From Gimesia fumaroli (lineage in GTDB: Bacteria; Planctomycetota; Planctomycetia; Planctomycetales; Planctomycetaceae): a stretch of DNA of 64,000 bases. A program made the position numbers and the translations under genes. The notes under the pieces are model-generated. The model was not told the DNA's origin. It ran no database searches and was given only the letters and a program-made list of their open reading frames with translations. Where the stretch lies: positions 2,703,164 through 2,767,163 of the forward strand of contig NZ_CP037452.1 in the NCBI RefSeq assembly GCF_007754425.1, given 5' to 3'. Numbering within the stretch: the stretch's first letter is position 1; each line of letters opens with the position of its first letter. Positions 45,928 through 56,613 of the stretch are shown here, piece after piece.

Positions 45928-46200
45928 TTACTGACTGGCCAGTTTCTGTTTAAGTTCGTTGGCGCATTTTTTGTTGCAGACGACGTGTTGGATCGCGTTA
46001 TAGGTCATCAGGTTTTCAGCAGTCACATCGTCAATTTTCTGTTTACAGTTATCACAAACGCCCGGTTTGCCGATGGGCGTTTCGACACGAATCTCTTTTT
46101 GAGGAGGGGCCTGTCCACAGCCGGTGATGAAGCAACAGCAAGACAGGAGCAGGAAGCCCAGAGAGAAGTACCACTTTTTGTCTAACAGACGCACTTTCAT
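45928..46200 (-). CDS. Cys-rich lipoprotein with CxxC and CxxxC motifs
   Basis: A protein of 90 residues from ATG 46200, preceded by GAAGAA; the longer frame upstream is not protein-like. It has a lipoprotein signal (WYFSLGFLLLSCCCFITGC, lipobox ITGC). The mature part contains VCDNCKQK and HVVCNKKCANELKQ, similar to small YHS/TRASH-type metal-binding modules. It is first in the minus-strand series leading to the CobN-like gene, so it may bind a metal for it. Confidence 0.75.
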   Translation of the reverse strand: MKVRLLDKKWYFSLGFLLLSCCCFITGCGQAPPQKEIRVETPIGKPGVCDNCKQKIDDVTAENLMTYNAIQHVVCNKKCANELKQKLASQ

Positions 46201-46505
46201 TTCTTCAATTCTTTTACAATGGTTTTTAGATGCTAAGCCGAGTAGGGATGCCGTCAGGTGAGTTTTTGATGACACGTGCAACTGATGTCGCATTTCACAT
46301 GCCATTTTTTAAGGTGAGGACAAAATAGATGAGTTAGAATTGCGACGGAAACGAAATTTGACGGTTGAGTCTCTGTTTTCATTGCAGAACAGGTAAGTGA
46401 GACACCGTTTACGACTAGAGAAAAACGTTTCTTACGAAGGGACCGTTGTGTTCTCTTTTGTAAATAGCGATTGCGACGTGTTGCGCGAACTGACGGGGGA
46501 GTCGG

Positions 46506-46634
46506 GAAATTCGACAGAGTGAGGTCAATCGTGAGAACGATTTCAGTCAACTGGATGAGTGGTTTGTGTGTCTCAAAGGGGCCGCTTTAAAACTTAAGAA
46601 AGCGAGCAAAAAACAGGATGCGCGCCGCGAATGA
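46506..46634 (+). pseudogene. Decayed paralogue of the small single-TM protein
   Basis: The frame reads EIRQSEVNRENDFSQLDEW, continues FVCLKGA, and ends at TGA 46632-46634. It clearly resembles the C-terminal part of the protein at 35984-36370 (EVNFDIDFSQ...DEWFVRLKSG). There is no start and no membrane helix; a stop lies a few codons upstream. It is a remnant of a duplicated gene. Confidence 0.65.
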
Positions 46635-46985
46635 CTCGATCAGTTTCGGGAAAGCGCTTTAGAACCAGTTCAATATCATGTATTTCATGATTGTGGAGTA
46701 CATCAGATTCTCTTTCCCTGGGGAACGGGAATCGACTCGCGCGGCTTTTATGCATTTCATGATAAGACGTTCGTTGAGTGTGAAGACTGGTATTGTTGTT
46801 CCCTGTGTGATGGAGAACGAAGGCCTGATTCCATCGAGTATGAAATTCCCGGTTACTATATTGGCTGGAGAATCTTCCGGTACTTTAGCGCCTTGGGAGT
46901 TTTAATGTCTGTGATTGAATGGAATCCGATTTGGTTGATCTCACGAAACATTACTTATAGCATGAGGAGTGTTCTGTTCAAATGA
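46635..46985 (+). pseudogene. Start-less open frame, probable gene remnant
   Basis: In the same phase, directly after the TGA at 46632-46634, 116 codons stay open to TGA 46983-46985. The translation looks like true protein: ALEPVQYHVFHDCGVHQ, then PWGTGIDSRGFYAFHDKTF, VECEDWYCCSLCDG, YEIPGYYIGWRIFRYF and a hydrophobic end. No ATG, GTG or TTG start lies near its beginning. It may be the rest of a gene whose front was lost, or the second half of one interrupted by the TGA. No family recognised. Confidence 0.5.
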
Positions 46986-47009
46986 ATACATTTTTGGGGC
47001 GAGAAGATT

Positions 47010-47528
47010 ATGAGCTTTGATATTTTTTTTCAAACCTCTCACCTGAGTGATCAGACTGAGGAAGCTGTGAATCCATTCACAGGGGAAGTGGTTCAAAAGC
47101 CGGTTGGAGAAACGGTGACCAGTTCGGAGCGAGAGGCGCTGCAGAAACTGATTGCCTCAGCAGGGGCAGACACTCCAGATGATTTCGGGAGTTACGTGAT
47201 CGATTTTGAGGATGGCCCTGGTTTGGAACTTTTCTTTGATGGACTGGAGGGAAGTGATGAGTTCAGTGGTGGAATGGCGGCCCTCAGATCTTTGACGCCG
47301 GAATTGACGCAGTTTCTGTTCTCAGTAGCGGATAAAGGAAATCTGATTATGCTGGCTGCTATGGAAGAGAGCAGGCCGATCGCGACTTCAGCCGAGACAG
47401 CGGAACGTGTTGTTTCTCGCTGGTCTGATGTGGTCGTAGTTTCTTCTGCAGAAGACCTCCGCGCCCTTCTGGCTACAGGCTTTGACGGCTGGAAGTCATA
47501 CCGGGATCGTGTAGTTGATGATTCATGA
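47010..47528 (+). CDS. Hypothetical protein
   Basis: Acidic soluble protein of 172 residues, no signal peptide. Readable parts are MSFDIFFQTSHLSDQ, FTGEVVQKPVGETVTSSER, YVIDFEDGPGLELFFDGLE, LTPELTQFLFSVADKGN and a C-terminal WSDVVVVSSAEDLRALLATGF. GCGAGA precedes the start. It has the look of the small immunity/SMI1-like or phage-type proteins, but I do not recognise a family. Confidence 0.6.
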   Translation: MSFDIFFQTSHLSDQTEEAVNPFTGEVVQKPVGETVTSSEREALQKLIASAGADTPDDFGSYVIDFEDGPGLELFFDGLEGSDEFSGGMAALRSLTPELTQFLFSVADKGNLIMLAAMEESRPIATSAETAERVVSRWSDVVVVSSAEDLRALLATGFDGWKSYRDRVVDDS

Positions 47529-48000
47529 AAGTGTGTCCGATTTTCATCTGCACTGAAAGATCGCGATCTGATACAATATGACTTGTTGCAATAAGTTTGT
47601 TTTTGAAAAGATCATCATGGGAAATGGCATACCGGCGTCAAGCAGAGAATCATTTTTCGAACGAAATTCAACGCATTCGATCTTCCATGATCATCCTCTA
47701 CATTCCATTGATGTTCCCACGAAGTCAAACGAAAGTGGAATGATGCGAGGGGGTTGTTTGAGTACCAGTTCCTGATGTTCCTGTTGTGATTTGCTGAAAC
47801 AAGGGGCTTTTGTCGTGTTGGAGTCAGCAGGACTTCGGAACATTCAGTGTTTTAGAGCTTTGTCTCGTGCGCGCGACGCTTAGCCCGCAAGTATCTGGAG
47901 TGGCGGGATGATGTCAAGTAGAGAAGTATACCCGTTTTCGGTGGAATTTCACTGGCAGTGATTCGTGTTATTCCCCCCATTTTGTTAACTGGAATTGGAC
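47529..48000. other. Intergenic, nothing identified
   Basis: No convincing gene. A plus-strand frame near 47578-47775 has no ribosome site and no family likeness. Confidence 0.5.
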
Positions 48001-48711
48001 TCAGTCAAAAAAGCCGGGGGGAATGTTGTCTTTGGATTGGAATCGCTCACCGTCGGGGTTGTTTTCGTCGACGACCCAGGGATCGCCGTGATTGTGATAG
48101 CCACAACGTTCCCAGTAGCCGGGGGTGTCTTCAGCTATGAAATCGATTCGCCTGATCCATTTGGCGCTTTTCCAGGCATAGAGCAGGGGGACAATCAAGC
48201 GGAGGGGGCCGCCGTGGTCAGAGTTGAGCGAATCGCCATCATGCTTGTCGCAAAGTAGAACGTCTTCTGCTTCGAAGTCTTTGAGGGGGAGATTGGTGGT
48301 CCAGCCGCCATCGTAACCGGTGGCGATGACGTAATGGGCTTCAGATTGAACGCCGGCTCGTTTCATGATTTCTTGGCCGGAGACGCCTTCCCAGAGATTT
48401 CCAAGTCGCGACCAGCGGGTGACGCAGTGAAAGTCGGCGAAGACTTGCGTGCGGGGGAGTTGCTGGAATTCGTCCCAGGAGAACGAGAGCGGATGTTCGA
48501 CGAGGCCACCAATTTCCAGTTTCCAGGTGTCGAAATCGATTTTGGGGACCGTAGTGGCATGTAGCACGGGCCATTTGCGAGTGCGGGACTGGCCCGCGGG
48601 AATACGGTTTTGGCGGAAGGTATCAGAGCTGATAATGATTTTGGAATCCTGGACAGGAGGAGATGGAGGATCGCCATCCTGGTATTTGTCTGATTCAGGA
48701 CCGTTATACAT
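48001..48711 (-). CDS. Sulfite-oxidase-like molybdopterin oxidoreductase
   Basis: A molybdoenzyme of the sulfite oxidase/YedY fold, 236 residues. Hallmarks are WKLEIGGLVEHPLSFSWDEF, the molybdenum-ligand Cys in FADFHCVTRWSRLGNLWEGV (Cys96), YDGGWTTNLPLKDF, GGPLRLIVPLLYAWKSAKWIRRIDF and the C-terminal GYWERCGYHNHGDPW. There is no signal peptide, so it is of the cytoplasmic or short type. The natural substrate is unknown. Single gene. Confidence 0.9.
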   Translation of the reverse strand: MYNGPESDKYQDGDPPSPPVQDSKIIISSDTFRQNRIPAGQSRTRKWPVLHATTVPKIDFDTWKLEIGGLVEHPLSFSWDEFQQLPRTQVFADFHCVTRWSRLGNLWEGVSGQEIMKRAGVQSEAHYVIATGYDGGWTTNLPLKDFEAEDVLLCDKHDGDSLNSDHGGPLRLIVPLLYAWKSAKWIRRIDFIAEDTPGYWERCGYHNHGDPWVVDENNPDGERFQSKDNIPPGFFD

Positions 48712-49107
48712 CTGTAAGCTCCATAGGGGGTTAAGTCATGTGGCATCAGCCCGATTCTGACCTGAAATATAAGAATTTCTGCTAAATTATCCAGAGGAAG
48801 ATATTACAAATCCCCCAGACTTGGCACATTGGTTGCATTTCAGTATGAGTGAGCCTTATCAAATGTCCGAAGCGATGGTTACTTGCGAGCGAAATACCGC
48901 CATTGACCATATTTTTCAAAATAAATAAACTTCGGAAAGAGAAGAACTTACAGAAATTAAATGTATTCCGGACAGGAAGGGTGCGTTGTTGTTACGCACT
49001 TTGCTTATTCCGGAGCGGAACATGCTTACTGCCAGTATGACAGTCGGGCTCTGATCCGCCTGATCTATATAAAGACTATTTTCGAGAATTCGAGTTCAGG
49101 TTAAAAA
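48712..49107. other. secA upstream region
   Basis: Holds the probable secA leader. Two copies of TATTCCGGA (48964-48972 and 49006-49014) flank a hairpin GTGCG/CGCAC with a 9-nt loop (48981-48999). This may be a regulatory or attenuating element; I see no coding frame I would call. Confidence 0.4.
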
Positions 49108-52100
49108 ATGGAATTCCTTGACAAACTGGGTGAATGGTTAACGACAGTCACGACATGGCTGGAGCGATTTTTGACGGGCCTGTTTGGTTCTTCGAATGAA
49201 CGTCAAATTCGCAAGCTGGGCTTTGTCCGAGATAAAGAGGGCAAAGACGAAATCGTGCCTGGTTCGATGCTGGCGGAGATCGACAGTTTCGAACCGGAGT
49301 TGATGAAGCTCTCCGATGAAGAATTGCGACAGACGACAGCCAAGCTGCGCGCACGCCTGGCGGCTGGGGAAACGCTGGATGATCTTCTCACTTATGCCTT
49401 TGCTGCGGTGCGCGAGTCTGCGCGGCGTAATTTGAATATGCGACATTATCCGGTACAGATGATCGGGGGATACTTTCTGCACAAAGGTATGATTGCCGAA
49501 ATGGTAACTGGGGAAGGGAAAACTCTGGTTTCTTCATTGCCTGCGTATCTGAATGCGTTGGCAGGGAAGGTCCATATTGTGACAGTCAACGACTACCTTG
49601 CACTGCGCGATATGGAGTGGATGGGACCAATTCATATCGCATTGGGGCTGACTGTTGGGGCGATTCAATCCCGTATGGGACCCGAAGAACGTCAGAAGCA
49701 CTATGCCTGCGATATCACGTACGGAACGAATAACGAATTCGGTTTTGATTATCTGCGGGATAATATGAAGCCTGTGAAAGAGCTACAGGTACAAGGGCCT
49801 CTGAATTATGCGGTGGTGGACGAAATCGATAATATTCTCATCGACGAAGCACGAACGCCACTGATCATTTCCGGACCTGCCCAGGATGATCTGACGAAAT
49901 ATTCCAAGGCCAATGCCGTCGCACTCAAACTGACTCCCAACGTGGACTTTGAGGTCAAAGAAAAAGAACATACCTGTCACATGACAGATGCAGGCGTCAA
50001 GCATGCCGAAGAGCTGGCGGGCGTTGAGAGCTTTTATACTGCGGGAAATATGGAGTGGCCGCATTTGATTGATAATTCGCTCAAAGCCCATCATCTGTAT
50101 AAACGTGATGTGAATTACGTGGTGCAGCAGGGCGAAGTGATTATCGTAGATGATCATACCGGCCGATTGATGCCGGGACGTCAGTGGGGCGATGGTCTGC
50201 ATCAGGCTGTGGAAGCCAAAGAAGGTGTGAAGATCAAGGAAGAGTCTCAGACTCTCGCGACAATTACCCTGCAGAACTTCTTTAAGCTGTACGACAAGTT
50301 GGCCGGGATGACCGGTACCGCGATGACGGAAGCGGAAGAATTCTGGAAGATCTATCAGTTGGATGTCGTCAATATTCCAACGAACCGACCGATGCAGCGA
50401 ATTAATTTTCCCGATGTGATTTATCAGACCGAGAAAGAAAAGTGGACCGCCATCGCCGACGAAGTGCGTGAAGTTCACAAAGAGGGGCGTCCAATTCTGG
50501 TCGGTACGGTCTCGATTGAACAATCAGAAATCGTCAGCCATCGTCTGAGCAAATATGGAATTCCCCATAATGTCCTCAACGCTAAGAATCATGAGCGCGA
50601 AGCAGAAATCATTGCGCAGGCAGGGCGAAAAGGGGCTGTGACAATCGCCACGAATATGGCTGGTCGTGGTACCGATATTATTCTGGGGGGAAGTGCCGAG
50701 CATATCGCCTGGGATGAACTGAGTCAGAAATATGAATCCCGTTTAGACGTTCCCAAAGCGGAATGGGACCAGTTGGTCAAAGACATTGAAAAACGGGAAG
50801 GCATGGATGTGGAAGCCGCGGAAGTGATGCAGCTGGGGGGCCTGCATGTGATTGGCTCCGAGCGTCATGATTCTCGCCGAATTGACTTGCAGTTACGTGG
50901 TCGGTCTGGACGTCAGGGGGACCCCGGTTCCAGCCGTTTTTTCCTGTCGCTGGAAGACAAGCTGATGCGAGTGTTTGCTGGCGAGTGGGTGAAAAATATC
51001 CTCGCACGCCTGGGCATGGAAGAGGGGGAAGCCATTGAAAGTGGCATGGTTTCCAAGCGAATTGAAGGCGCCCAGAAGAAAGTTGAAGAACGTCACTTTG
51101 AACAGCGAAAGCATCTGCTGGAATACGATGAAGTGATGGACGAACAGCGTAAGACCGTTTATGGTTACCGTCAGCAGATTCTGGATGGTTGCAATTGTCG
51201 CGACCTGATTCTGGAGATGATCCAACGTCAGGTGGATGAAGAAACCGAGCGTTTGCTCGATAAGAATTATCGTTGGGACACAATCGCTGCCTGGTGTAGC
51301 CAGGAAGCGCATATAGACGTTGATGCCTCGAATATTCGTGACATGACCTACGATCAACTGGTCAGCTATCTGAAAGATGAAGCGACACTACAGGCCGACG
51401 ATTTGATTGCCGAACAGATCAGTGAAAATCTTCCGGAAGAATATGAAGATGACTGGAACTGGCAGGCCCTTTCCAAATGGACGAATGCGCATTTTAATCT
51501 GAATCTGAATGATCGCGAGCTGAAGAAAATTGGCCGCGATGGTTTGCATCAGACACTGTTCGATCATGCTCAGAAAGCAATTGGACGCATTGATTTCACA
51601 CCACTGCAGGCATTTCTGGATGAGGACTGGGGCACCCGTTCTCTGGCAGGATATCTGGATTATCAGTTCGGGATTGAAGCCGATCCGAACGACTTCAAAG
51701 ACCTGAGTGTGTCTGAAGCCAAAGAAAAGATTTTGGAGATCGTGAAAGAGCTCTACCGGGAAAAAGAAGTCTCATTTCCGGTGACCGTCGGGATGTATAA
51801 CTTCCTGGGGAATCAGCAGTCTGGCAATGAAGCAAACAGTCGTGTTGGTCTGGTGAAGTGGGCTAATTCACGATTCCATTCCAATCTGGATCAGGAAGCG
51901 TTAAAAGGGAAGCAACTCAGTGAAATTCAAAACATCCTTTCTGCGGAAAGCGAAAAGGTGTTCGTGAATGGGGAAGCTTCAGCACAAATCGAACAGCTTC
52001 TCTCAAAGGCTTATGCGGGTGAGAGCTCAACCGTTTCAGGCAATGGCGTCCATTCCGGTGAGCATAAGGCGGCTTTGGATGAAATTGCCAATTGGGCCAA

Positions 52101-52656
52101 CGAAGAGTTGGAACTGAATGTCACGACTGAAGAGCTGGAGCCATTAACCGATGATGAAGTTCGAGGCCGATTGTATCAGGCTTATAATAAGCGGTATCGT
52201 CCGGAACTCAGTCAGGCGGAACGCTCGCTGATCCTGGAAGTGCTGGATACTTCCTGGAAAGACCATCTGTATTATATGGATCATCTGCGGTCCGGCATTG
52301 GTCTGGTAGGATATGCCCAAAAAGATCCCAAAGTAGAATACCGTCGTGAAGGTATGAAAGCCTTTGATTCGATGTGGGGGCGAATCGGTCAGCAGGTGAC
52401 CTCGGCAATCTTCCGACTGGAAAAACAGAGTCCTGATTTTGTCGGCTCTTTATGGCAGGTGACTTCAACAGTCCATGAAGAAGTTACAGATGATTACAAC
52501 TACGATGAGCCTGTTGGTGATGAGCAGAGTGCTCCTGAGCCAGCAGAGCAATCTGTCGAGCCAATTGTGAATCAACAACCAAAGGTCGGCAGGAATGACC
52601 CCTGTCCCTGTGGAAGTGGTAAGAAGTTTAAGAAGTGTTGTGGAAAGAACCTGTGA
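49108..52656 (+). CDS. secA: Preprotein translocase ATPase SecA, expanded form
   Basis: The motor of Sec protein export. The motor domains are intact: Walker [78 protein letters not shown] and [20 protein letters not shown]. The C-terminus has [30 protein letters not shown] and a zinc-binding SEC-C motif ([14 protein letters not shown]). At 1182 residues it is about 280 longer than E. coli SecA. The excess lies between residues about 720 and 1040 in the helical scaffold, where a Trp/Phe-centred unit recurs about five times. Upstream lies a long leader; waaA follows. Confidence 0.97.
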   Translation: MEFLDKLGEWLTTVTTWLERFLTGLFGSSNERQIRKLGFVRDKEGKDEIVPGSMLAEIDSFEPELMKLSDEELRQTTAKLRARLAAGETLDDLLTYAFAAVRESARRNLNMRHYPVQMIGGYFLHKGMIAEMVTGEGKTLVSSLPAYLNALAGKVHIVTVNDYLALRDMEWMGPIHIALGLTVGAIQSRMGPEERQKHYACDITYGTNNEFGFDYLRDNMKPVKELQVQGPLNYAVVDEIDNILIDEARTPLIISGPAQDDLTKYSKANAVALKLTPNVDFEVKEKEHTCHMTDAGVKHAEELAGVESFYTAGNMEWPHLIDNSLKAHHLYKRDVNYVVQQGEVIIVDDHTGRLMPGRQWGDGLHQAVEAKEGVKIKEESQTLATITLQNFFKLYDKLAGMTGTAMTEAEEFWKIYQLDVVNIPTNRPMQRINFPDVIYQTEKEKWTAIADEVREVHKEGRPILVGTVSIEQSEIVSHRLSKYGIPHNVLNAKNHEREAEIIAQAGRKGAVTIATNMAGRGTDIILGGSAEHIAWDELSQKYESRLDVPKAEWDQLVKDIEKREGMDVEAAEVMQLGGLHVIGSERHDSRRIDLQLRGRSGRQGDPGSSRFFLSLEDKLMRVFAGEWVKNILARLGMEEGEAIESGMVSKRIEGAQKKVEERHFEQRKHLLEYDEVMDEQRKTVYGYRQQILDGCNCRDLILEMIQRQVDEETERLLDKNYRWDTIAAWCSQEAHIDVDASNIRDMTYDQLVSYLKDEATLQADDLIAEQISENLPEEYEDDWNWQALSKWTNAHFNLNLNDRELKKIGRDGLHQTLFDHAQKAIGRIDFTPLQAFLDEDWGTRSLAGYLDYQFGIEADPNDFKDLSVSEAKEKILEIVKELYREKEVSFPVTVGMYNFLGNQQSGNEANSRVGLVKWANSRFHSNLDQEALKGKQLSEIQNILSAESEKVFVNGEASAQIEQLLSKAYAGESSTVSGNGVHSGEHKAALDEIANWANEELELNVTTEELEPLTDDEVRGRLYQAYNKRYRPELSQAERSLILEVLDTSWKDHLYYMDHLRSGIGLVGYAQKDPKVEYRREGMKAFDSMWGRIGQQVTSAIFRLEKQSPDFVGSLWQVTSTVHEEVTDDYNYDEPVGDEQSAPEPAEQSVEPIVNQQPKVGRNDPCPCGSGKKFKKCCGKNL

Positions 52657-52703
52657 TTTTCAGAGAATAACGTCGTTCATCTCTACCAGGGGAATGGAAT
52701 CCC

Positions 52704-54047
52704 GTGCGTTTAATTTCATGTATATTGAATCTGGGGTACTGTCTGTTTCTGGCAGTGGTTTCTCCTGTGATTATCTACAGAGTTCTGGTTCTCAAGAAAT
52801 ATCGATCCGGCTGGGATCAAAAGTTTCTGGGAAGTCTGCCTGTACGTGATAGCCCCAAGCCTTGCTTCTGGTTTCATGCCGTAAGTGTGGGAGAGGTTTT
52901 GCAGTTACCGCCCCTGTTGGAAGAACTGGAATCGCAGAATCCCGGTGTCGAATTTGTCATTTCGACGACGACGCATACCGGATATTCAGTTGCGAGTGAG
53001 AAATTTCCCCAGCATACAATCTGTTACTATCCTTTAGATTTTTCCTGGGCAGTGACGCGTGCATTGCAGCGTGTTCGACCGACGGCCGTATTTCTGGTCG
53101 AAATGGAGTTCTGGCCAAATTTTGTCTTGGCTGCGGACCGATTGAAAGTCCCCATTTCAATCATCAACGGCCGCTTGAGTGAAAATAGTTTTCGTGGCTA
53201 TCAGAAGATTCGTCCTTTGATCAGGCCTTTGATCAGCCGACTGCATCTGATCGCCGTCCAGACAAAGACTTATGCCGACCGGTTTGCTGACCTGAGAGGG
53301 AATTCCCAGGGAATTCATGTGACGGGGTCGATTAAGTTTGATGGGATTCAGATTGAACGGAATCATCCCCTTACCGATGAATTGCGAAATACGTTTCAGT
53401 TGAAATCGTCGGAGTCGGTTCTGGTAGTGGGGAGTACTCAGTCACCCGAGGAACGGATCGCGCTGGATGTGTATCTGGAAGCCCGAAAGCGGTATCCCCA
53501 GTTGCGGCTGATTCTTGTTCCCCGACATCAGGAACGTTTTGAAGAAGTCGCCGGTATCGTGAAACGATACGGATTGCCTTTGATTCGTCGCAGTCATCGG
53601 AGCCGGGACGATTTGGGCTCTGTTTTACCCTTTTCTACCAGTGATAAGCCGGCGATTTGCCTGTTGGATACATTGGGAGAGTTGAAAGCCTGCTGGGGTT
53701 TGGCTGAATTCGCATTTGTCGGGGGGAGTCTGACCAAGCGAGGCGGGCAGAATATGATCGAGCCGGCCGGTTTCGGTGCAGCGGTGATGTTCGGGCCGAA
53801 TACGTGGAATTTTAAAGATGTGGTCGATGCCTTAATTCAGCATCGGGCAGCAACGGTCGTGCAGGACCAGGAAGAATTGCTTGACACTTTAACAGGCTGG
53901 CTGGAAGACCCCGAATCTGCCAGAAATCAAGGCAAGCGAGCACAGGAATTTGTATTAAATCAGCGGGGAGCGACAACTCGAACCGTTGAATTGATAGTCC
54001 CTTTAGCTGTATCGAGTAAAGACTCGTCTTGTGATCGGGCTGCCTGA
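52704..54047 (+). CDS. waaA: 3-deoxy-D-manno-octulosonic acid (Kdo) transferase
   Basis: Transfers Kdo to lipid A precursor at the inner membrane, so the organism should make lipopolysaccharide. Visible are the N-terminal membrane anchor (LGYCLFLAVVSPVIIYRVLV), PCFWFHAVSVGEVLQLPPLL with the catalytic Glu, STTTHTGYSVASEKFP, FLVEMEFWPNFV, INGRLSENSFRGYQKIRPLI, GSTQSPEE, PRHQERFEEV and GGSLTKRGGQNMIEPAGFG. At 447 residues the length is normal. The GTG start at 52704 has AGGGGAA upstream. It lies 47 nt after secA and may be co-transcribed. Confidence 0.95.
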   Translation: MRLISCILNLGYCLFLAVVSPVIIYRVLVLKKYRSGWDQKFLGSLPVRDSPKPCFWFHAVSVGEVLQLPPLLEELESQNPGVEFVISTTTHTGYSVASEKFPQHTICYYPLDFSWAVTRALQRVRPTAVFLVEMEFWPNFVLAADRLKVPISIINGRLSENSFRGYQKIRPLIRPLISRLHLIAVQTKTYADRFADLRGNSQGIHVTGSIKFDGIQIERNHPLTDELRNTFQLKSSESVLVVGSTQSPEERIALDVYLEARKRYPQLRLILVPRHQERFEEVAGIVKRYGLPLIRRSHRSRDDLGSVLPFSTSDKPAICLLDTLGELKACWGLAEFAFVGGSLTKRGGQNMIEPAGFGAAVMFGPNTWNFKDVVDALIQHRAATVVQDQEELLDTLTGWLEDPESARNQGKRAQEFVLNQRGATTRTVELIVPLAVSSKDSSCDRAA

Positions 54048-54417
54048 GGCATTCCGTGATTTAACGTTCTGGTTCAATTCAGGGCTCAATTTTGAGAAAC
54101 CTTGTCCAAAAGGGCAAGCAGGGGTAGAGGAACTCTTGTTGAGTTGATTCCGTAGCTCTACAATTATTTTGAAATAGTTCTTGCTGGATCGCATTCCCAA
54201 AGGTGATGCGGTCTCTCATGTTAAGTATCATAGGTTGAAGTGGCTCTCGGGGCATTCGCTTGGAACCAGGTTTTTGGGATTCTCTCCAAAGGCTTTGGGA
54301 CCATAATGACAGCACGGACAACGCTATCATTCAGCAGATACATACTCAAGAGTCGGTCCGGATCGGGCTACACATTTCATGATCACGTAATTAAATGCAA
54401 AAAGGGTGGAGTGACGC
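54048..54417. other. metK upstream region
   Basis: Contains the metK leader. I compared it by eye with SAM-I, SAM-II and SAH riboswitch cores and see no match. No gene called. Confidence 0.5.
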
Positions 54418-55596
54418 ATGGCTAATTTTTCGTTCACAAGTGAATCTGTCAGTATGGGACATCCTGACAAAGTATCTGATCAGGTTTCGGATGGTATTCT
54501 GGATGCATTACTTGCTGGCGATCCTAATTCACGCGTCGCTTGTGAAACTCTGTGTACGACGGACTTTGTAGTTCTGGCGGGTGAGATCAGAAGTGATGCA
54601 CAAGTCGATTACGAACAAATTGCCCGTGATGTGATCCGTGATATTGGTTACACCAGCAATGATATCGGCTTTAATGCAGATACCTGTGAGGTTTTGGTAA
54701 AACTGCATCAACAGAGTGCAGACATTGCCCAGGGGGTCGATGCAGAAGGGGCTGGCGACCAGGGGCTGATGTTTGGTTATGCCTGCAATCAGACCGAAGA
54801 GTATATGCCAGTACCGATTGCACTCTCGCATCGCATTTTAAACAAATTGACGGAAATTCGTCAGAATGGTGAAGTGAACTGGTTATTACCAGACAGCAAA
54901 AGCCAGGTGACGGTGGATTATGAAGACGGAAAGCCGGTTGGTGTTTCCGCAGTGGTGGTTTCGACTCAACATACGGATGATGTGACTCAGGAAGAAATTC
55001 ACAAGTTCATCATTGAAAACGTTGTCAAAGAAGTGATTCCAGCTAACTTCCTGAGTGATGCGACCAAATATCATATCAATCCAACCGGTCGATTCGTGAT
55101 TGGTGGTCCACACGGCGATACTGGTCTGACAGGCCGCAAAATCATTGTGGATACCTATGGAGGCTGGGGGCGTCATGGTGGCGGTGCTTTCAGCGGTAAG
55201 GATGCGACCAAGGTCGACCGCTCCGCTGCATATATGGCACGATATATCGCGAAAAACATCGTCGCCTCCGGATTGGCGACTGAATGTGAAGTTCAGCTTT
55301 CTTATGCCATTGGTGTGGTTGAACCAACCAGTATCTATGTTGATACCAAGGGGACGTCGGTCATTCCTGAAGAGACGATTTCGGAACTGGTTCGAGATCT
55401 TTTCCCATTGAGTCCACAGGGAATTATCAATCATTTACAGTTGCGACGTCCCATTTTCAGAAAAACGACCTGGGGTGGTCATTTTGGCCGCAATGATTCT
55501 GATTTTACCTGGGAAGCAACAGACAAAGCTGCAGAGTTGAGAGATGCTGCCGGTTTGGGAGCAGAAGTTCCTGAACCTCAATTTGCCATCTCCTGA
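54418..55596 (+). CDS. metK: S-adenosylmethionine synthetase
   Basis: Makes S-adenosylmethionine from ATP and methionine. The signatures are present: [21 protein letters not shown] at the start, [55 protein letters not shown] and the final [12 protein letters not shown]. The length of 392 residues is normal. A strong ribosome site (GGGTGGAG) precedes the ATG. Confidence 0.98.
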   Translation: MANFSFTSESVSMGHPDKVSDQVSDGILDALLAGDPNSRVACETLCTTDFVVLAGEIRSDAQVDYEQIARDVIRDIGYTSNDIGFNADTCEVLVKLHQQSADIAQGVDAEGAGDQGLMFGYACNQTEEYMPVPIALSHRILNKLTEIRQNGEVNWLLPDSKSQVTVDYEDGKPVGVSAVVVSTQHTDDVTQEEIHKFIIENVVKEVIPANFLSDATKYHINPTGRFVIGGPHGDTGLTGRKIIVDTYGGWGRHGGGAFSGKDATKVDRSAAYMARYIAKNIVASGLATECEVQLSYAIGVVEPTSIYVDTKGTSVIPEETISELVRDLFPLSPQGIINHLQLRRPIFRKTTWGGHFGRNDSDFTWEATDKAAELRDAAGLGAEVPEPQFAIS

Positions 55597-55656
55597 TTTC
55601 AGGGGATGTGTGAGTCTTGAAGTCACTCTCGCCGGGCAGAATGGAGGATGCTCGTC

Positions 55657-56613
55657 ATGAAAACATCAAATCATCGTCAAAATCAGTCCACAGATCGACC
55701 AGTTCAGGGAAAGCCGCCTCGGCTGAGGTGGCTCTTCCCTTTTTTTTTAATTGGCGGCAATCTTGTGTTTGCCAGTCTGCTTTTGCTGATGCGGGGGACA
55801 GGGCTATTTCAAATACAGCAGAGTTTTTTACCTCTGTTGACGATTGGCGGCCTGCTTTCCTGTGTTTCAACGGGGACACTGTTGTTGATCCGCTTGTTAC
55901 GGTTAATGAATCTTTCCAGCCGGCAAAAGCATGGTTTAACATTAGCGCTAGTTTTACCGGTCCTGGCTGGAATGCTTTCGGTTATGCCGCAGGATGGACT
56001 GAACCTGACGGGAATTCTCTTCTTCAGTCTGGCCTATTTTCTGGCTTTCGCCGGCGTATTGGAAGTGCTTGATCGTGAAGGGACAAGCGAGTCGGAATCG
56101 GAATTTCTAGCATTCAGTAAGCCGAACGCCAGGAATCTTATTTCACAGACTCCTGATCTCGCTGATTCGGTTCCCATTCAACCTGAGTCTGAGTTCGAGC
56201 AGCCTACGAGCAGTGAAGAGAGCAACGAAGCCTTGTTTGAGGCATTGCTAGGACAGAGTGATGCTGTTCAGGAAATGACTGAGGCTGATGAACGCAGAGA
56301 AAAGCGTTCACAGTGGATGAATCGGTCCAAAGATCCGGATGGCTGTGAGGTGATTGAAGGCGGGACTCTCGTTCAGTTTGCGAAGAACCAGAAAGCCAGC
56401 GTTGTGCATATCGGACTTTTCCCTCCTGTTGAAGGGACATTGCAGGTTGTCTGTGCCTTTGAATTCGGGATGGCGGTTCGGGCGCGAGTGCTGGAAACAC
56501 GCGGGTATGGCATCAGTGTCGAAGTCAAACGGACTTATGACCTGGCGCACGCGTTCGAGACCGAAATGAATTATCGGATTACGAATCAGGCTTTGAACGA
56601 AGATGTTGCCTGA
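55657..56613 (+). CDS. Membrane protein of unknown function
   Basis: Protein of 318 residues. GGAGG (55643-55647) lies 9 nt before the ATG at 55657, so I start there and not at the ATG at 55648 that touches it. Residues about 25-135 contain four predicted membrane helices. Then comes an acidic disordered linker (about 150-225) and a C-terminal domain (GGTLVQFAKNQKASVVHIGLFP, TLQVVCAFEFGMAVRARVLETRGYGISVEVKRT). No family is recognised. It follows metK by 60 nt and may share its transcript. Confidence 0.72.
   Translation: MKTSNHRQNQSTDRPVQGKPPRLRWLFPFFLIGGNLVFASLLLLMRGTGLFQIQQSFLPLLTIGGLLSCVSTGTLLLIRLLRLMNLSSRQKHGLTLALVLPVLAGMLSVMPQDGLNLTGILFFSLAYFLAFAGVLEVLDREGTSESESEFLAFSKPNARNLISQTPDLADSVPIQPESEFEQPTSSEESNEALFEALLGQSDAVQEMTEADERREKRSQWMNRSKDPDGCEVIEGGTLVQFAKNQKASVVHIGLFPPVEGTLQVVCAFEFGMAVRARVLETRGYGISVEVKRTYDLAHAFETEMNYRITNQALNEDVA

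Larger units (their letters stand above)
46201..47009. other. Region with decayed genes
   Basis: Apart from the two remnants listed separately (46506-46985) I see nothing in 46201-46505. A short plus-strand frame from ATG 46678 runs in another phase over the remnant and is not called. Confidence 0.5.

Noticed and set aside
46678-46905. 75-codon frame from ATG 46678
   Set aside because: The other phase (46635-46985) gives a far more protein-like translation.
47578-47775. 65-codon plus-strand frame
   Set aside because: No ribosome site, odd composition, no likeness to known proteins.
48849-49040. 63-codon plus-strand frame before secA
   Set aside because: Basic, Cys-rich random-looking translation that covers the repeat/hairpin element.
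54048-54417. SAM riboswitch upstream of metK
   Set aside because: No match to the conserved cores of SAM-I, SAM-II or SAH classes that I can recall.
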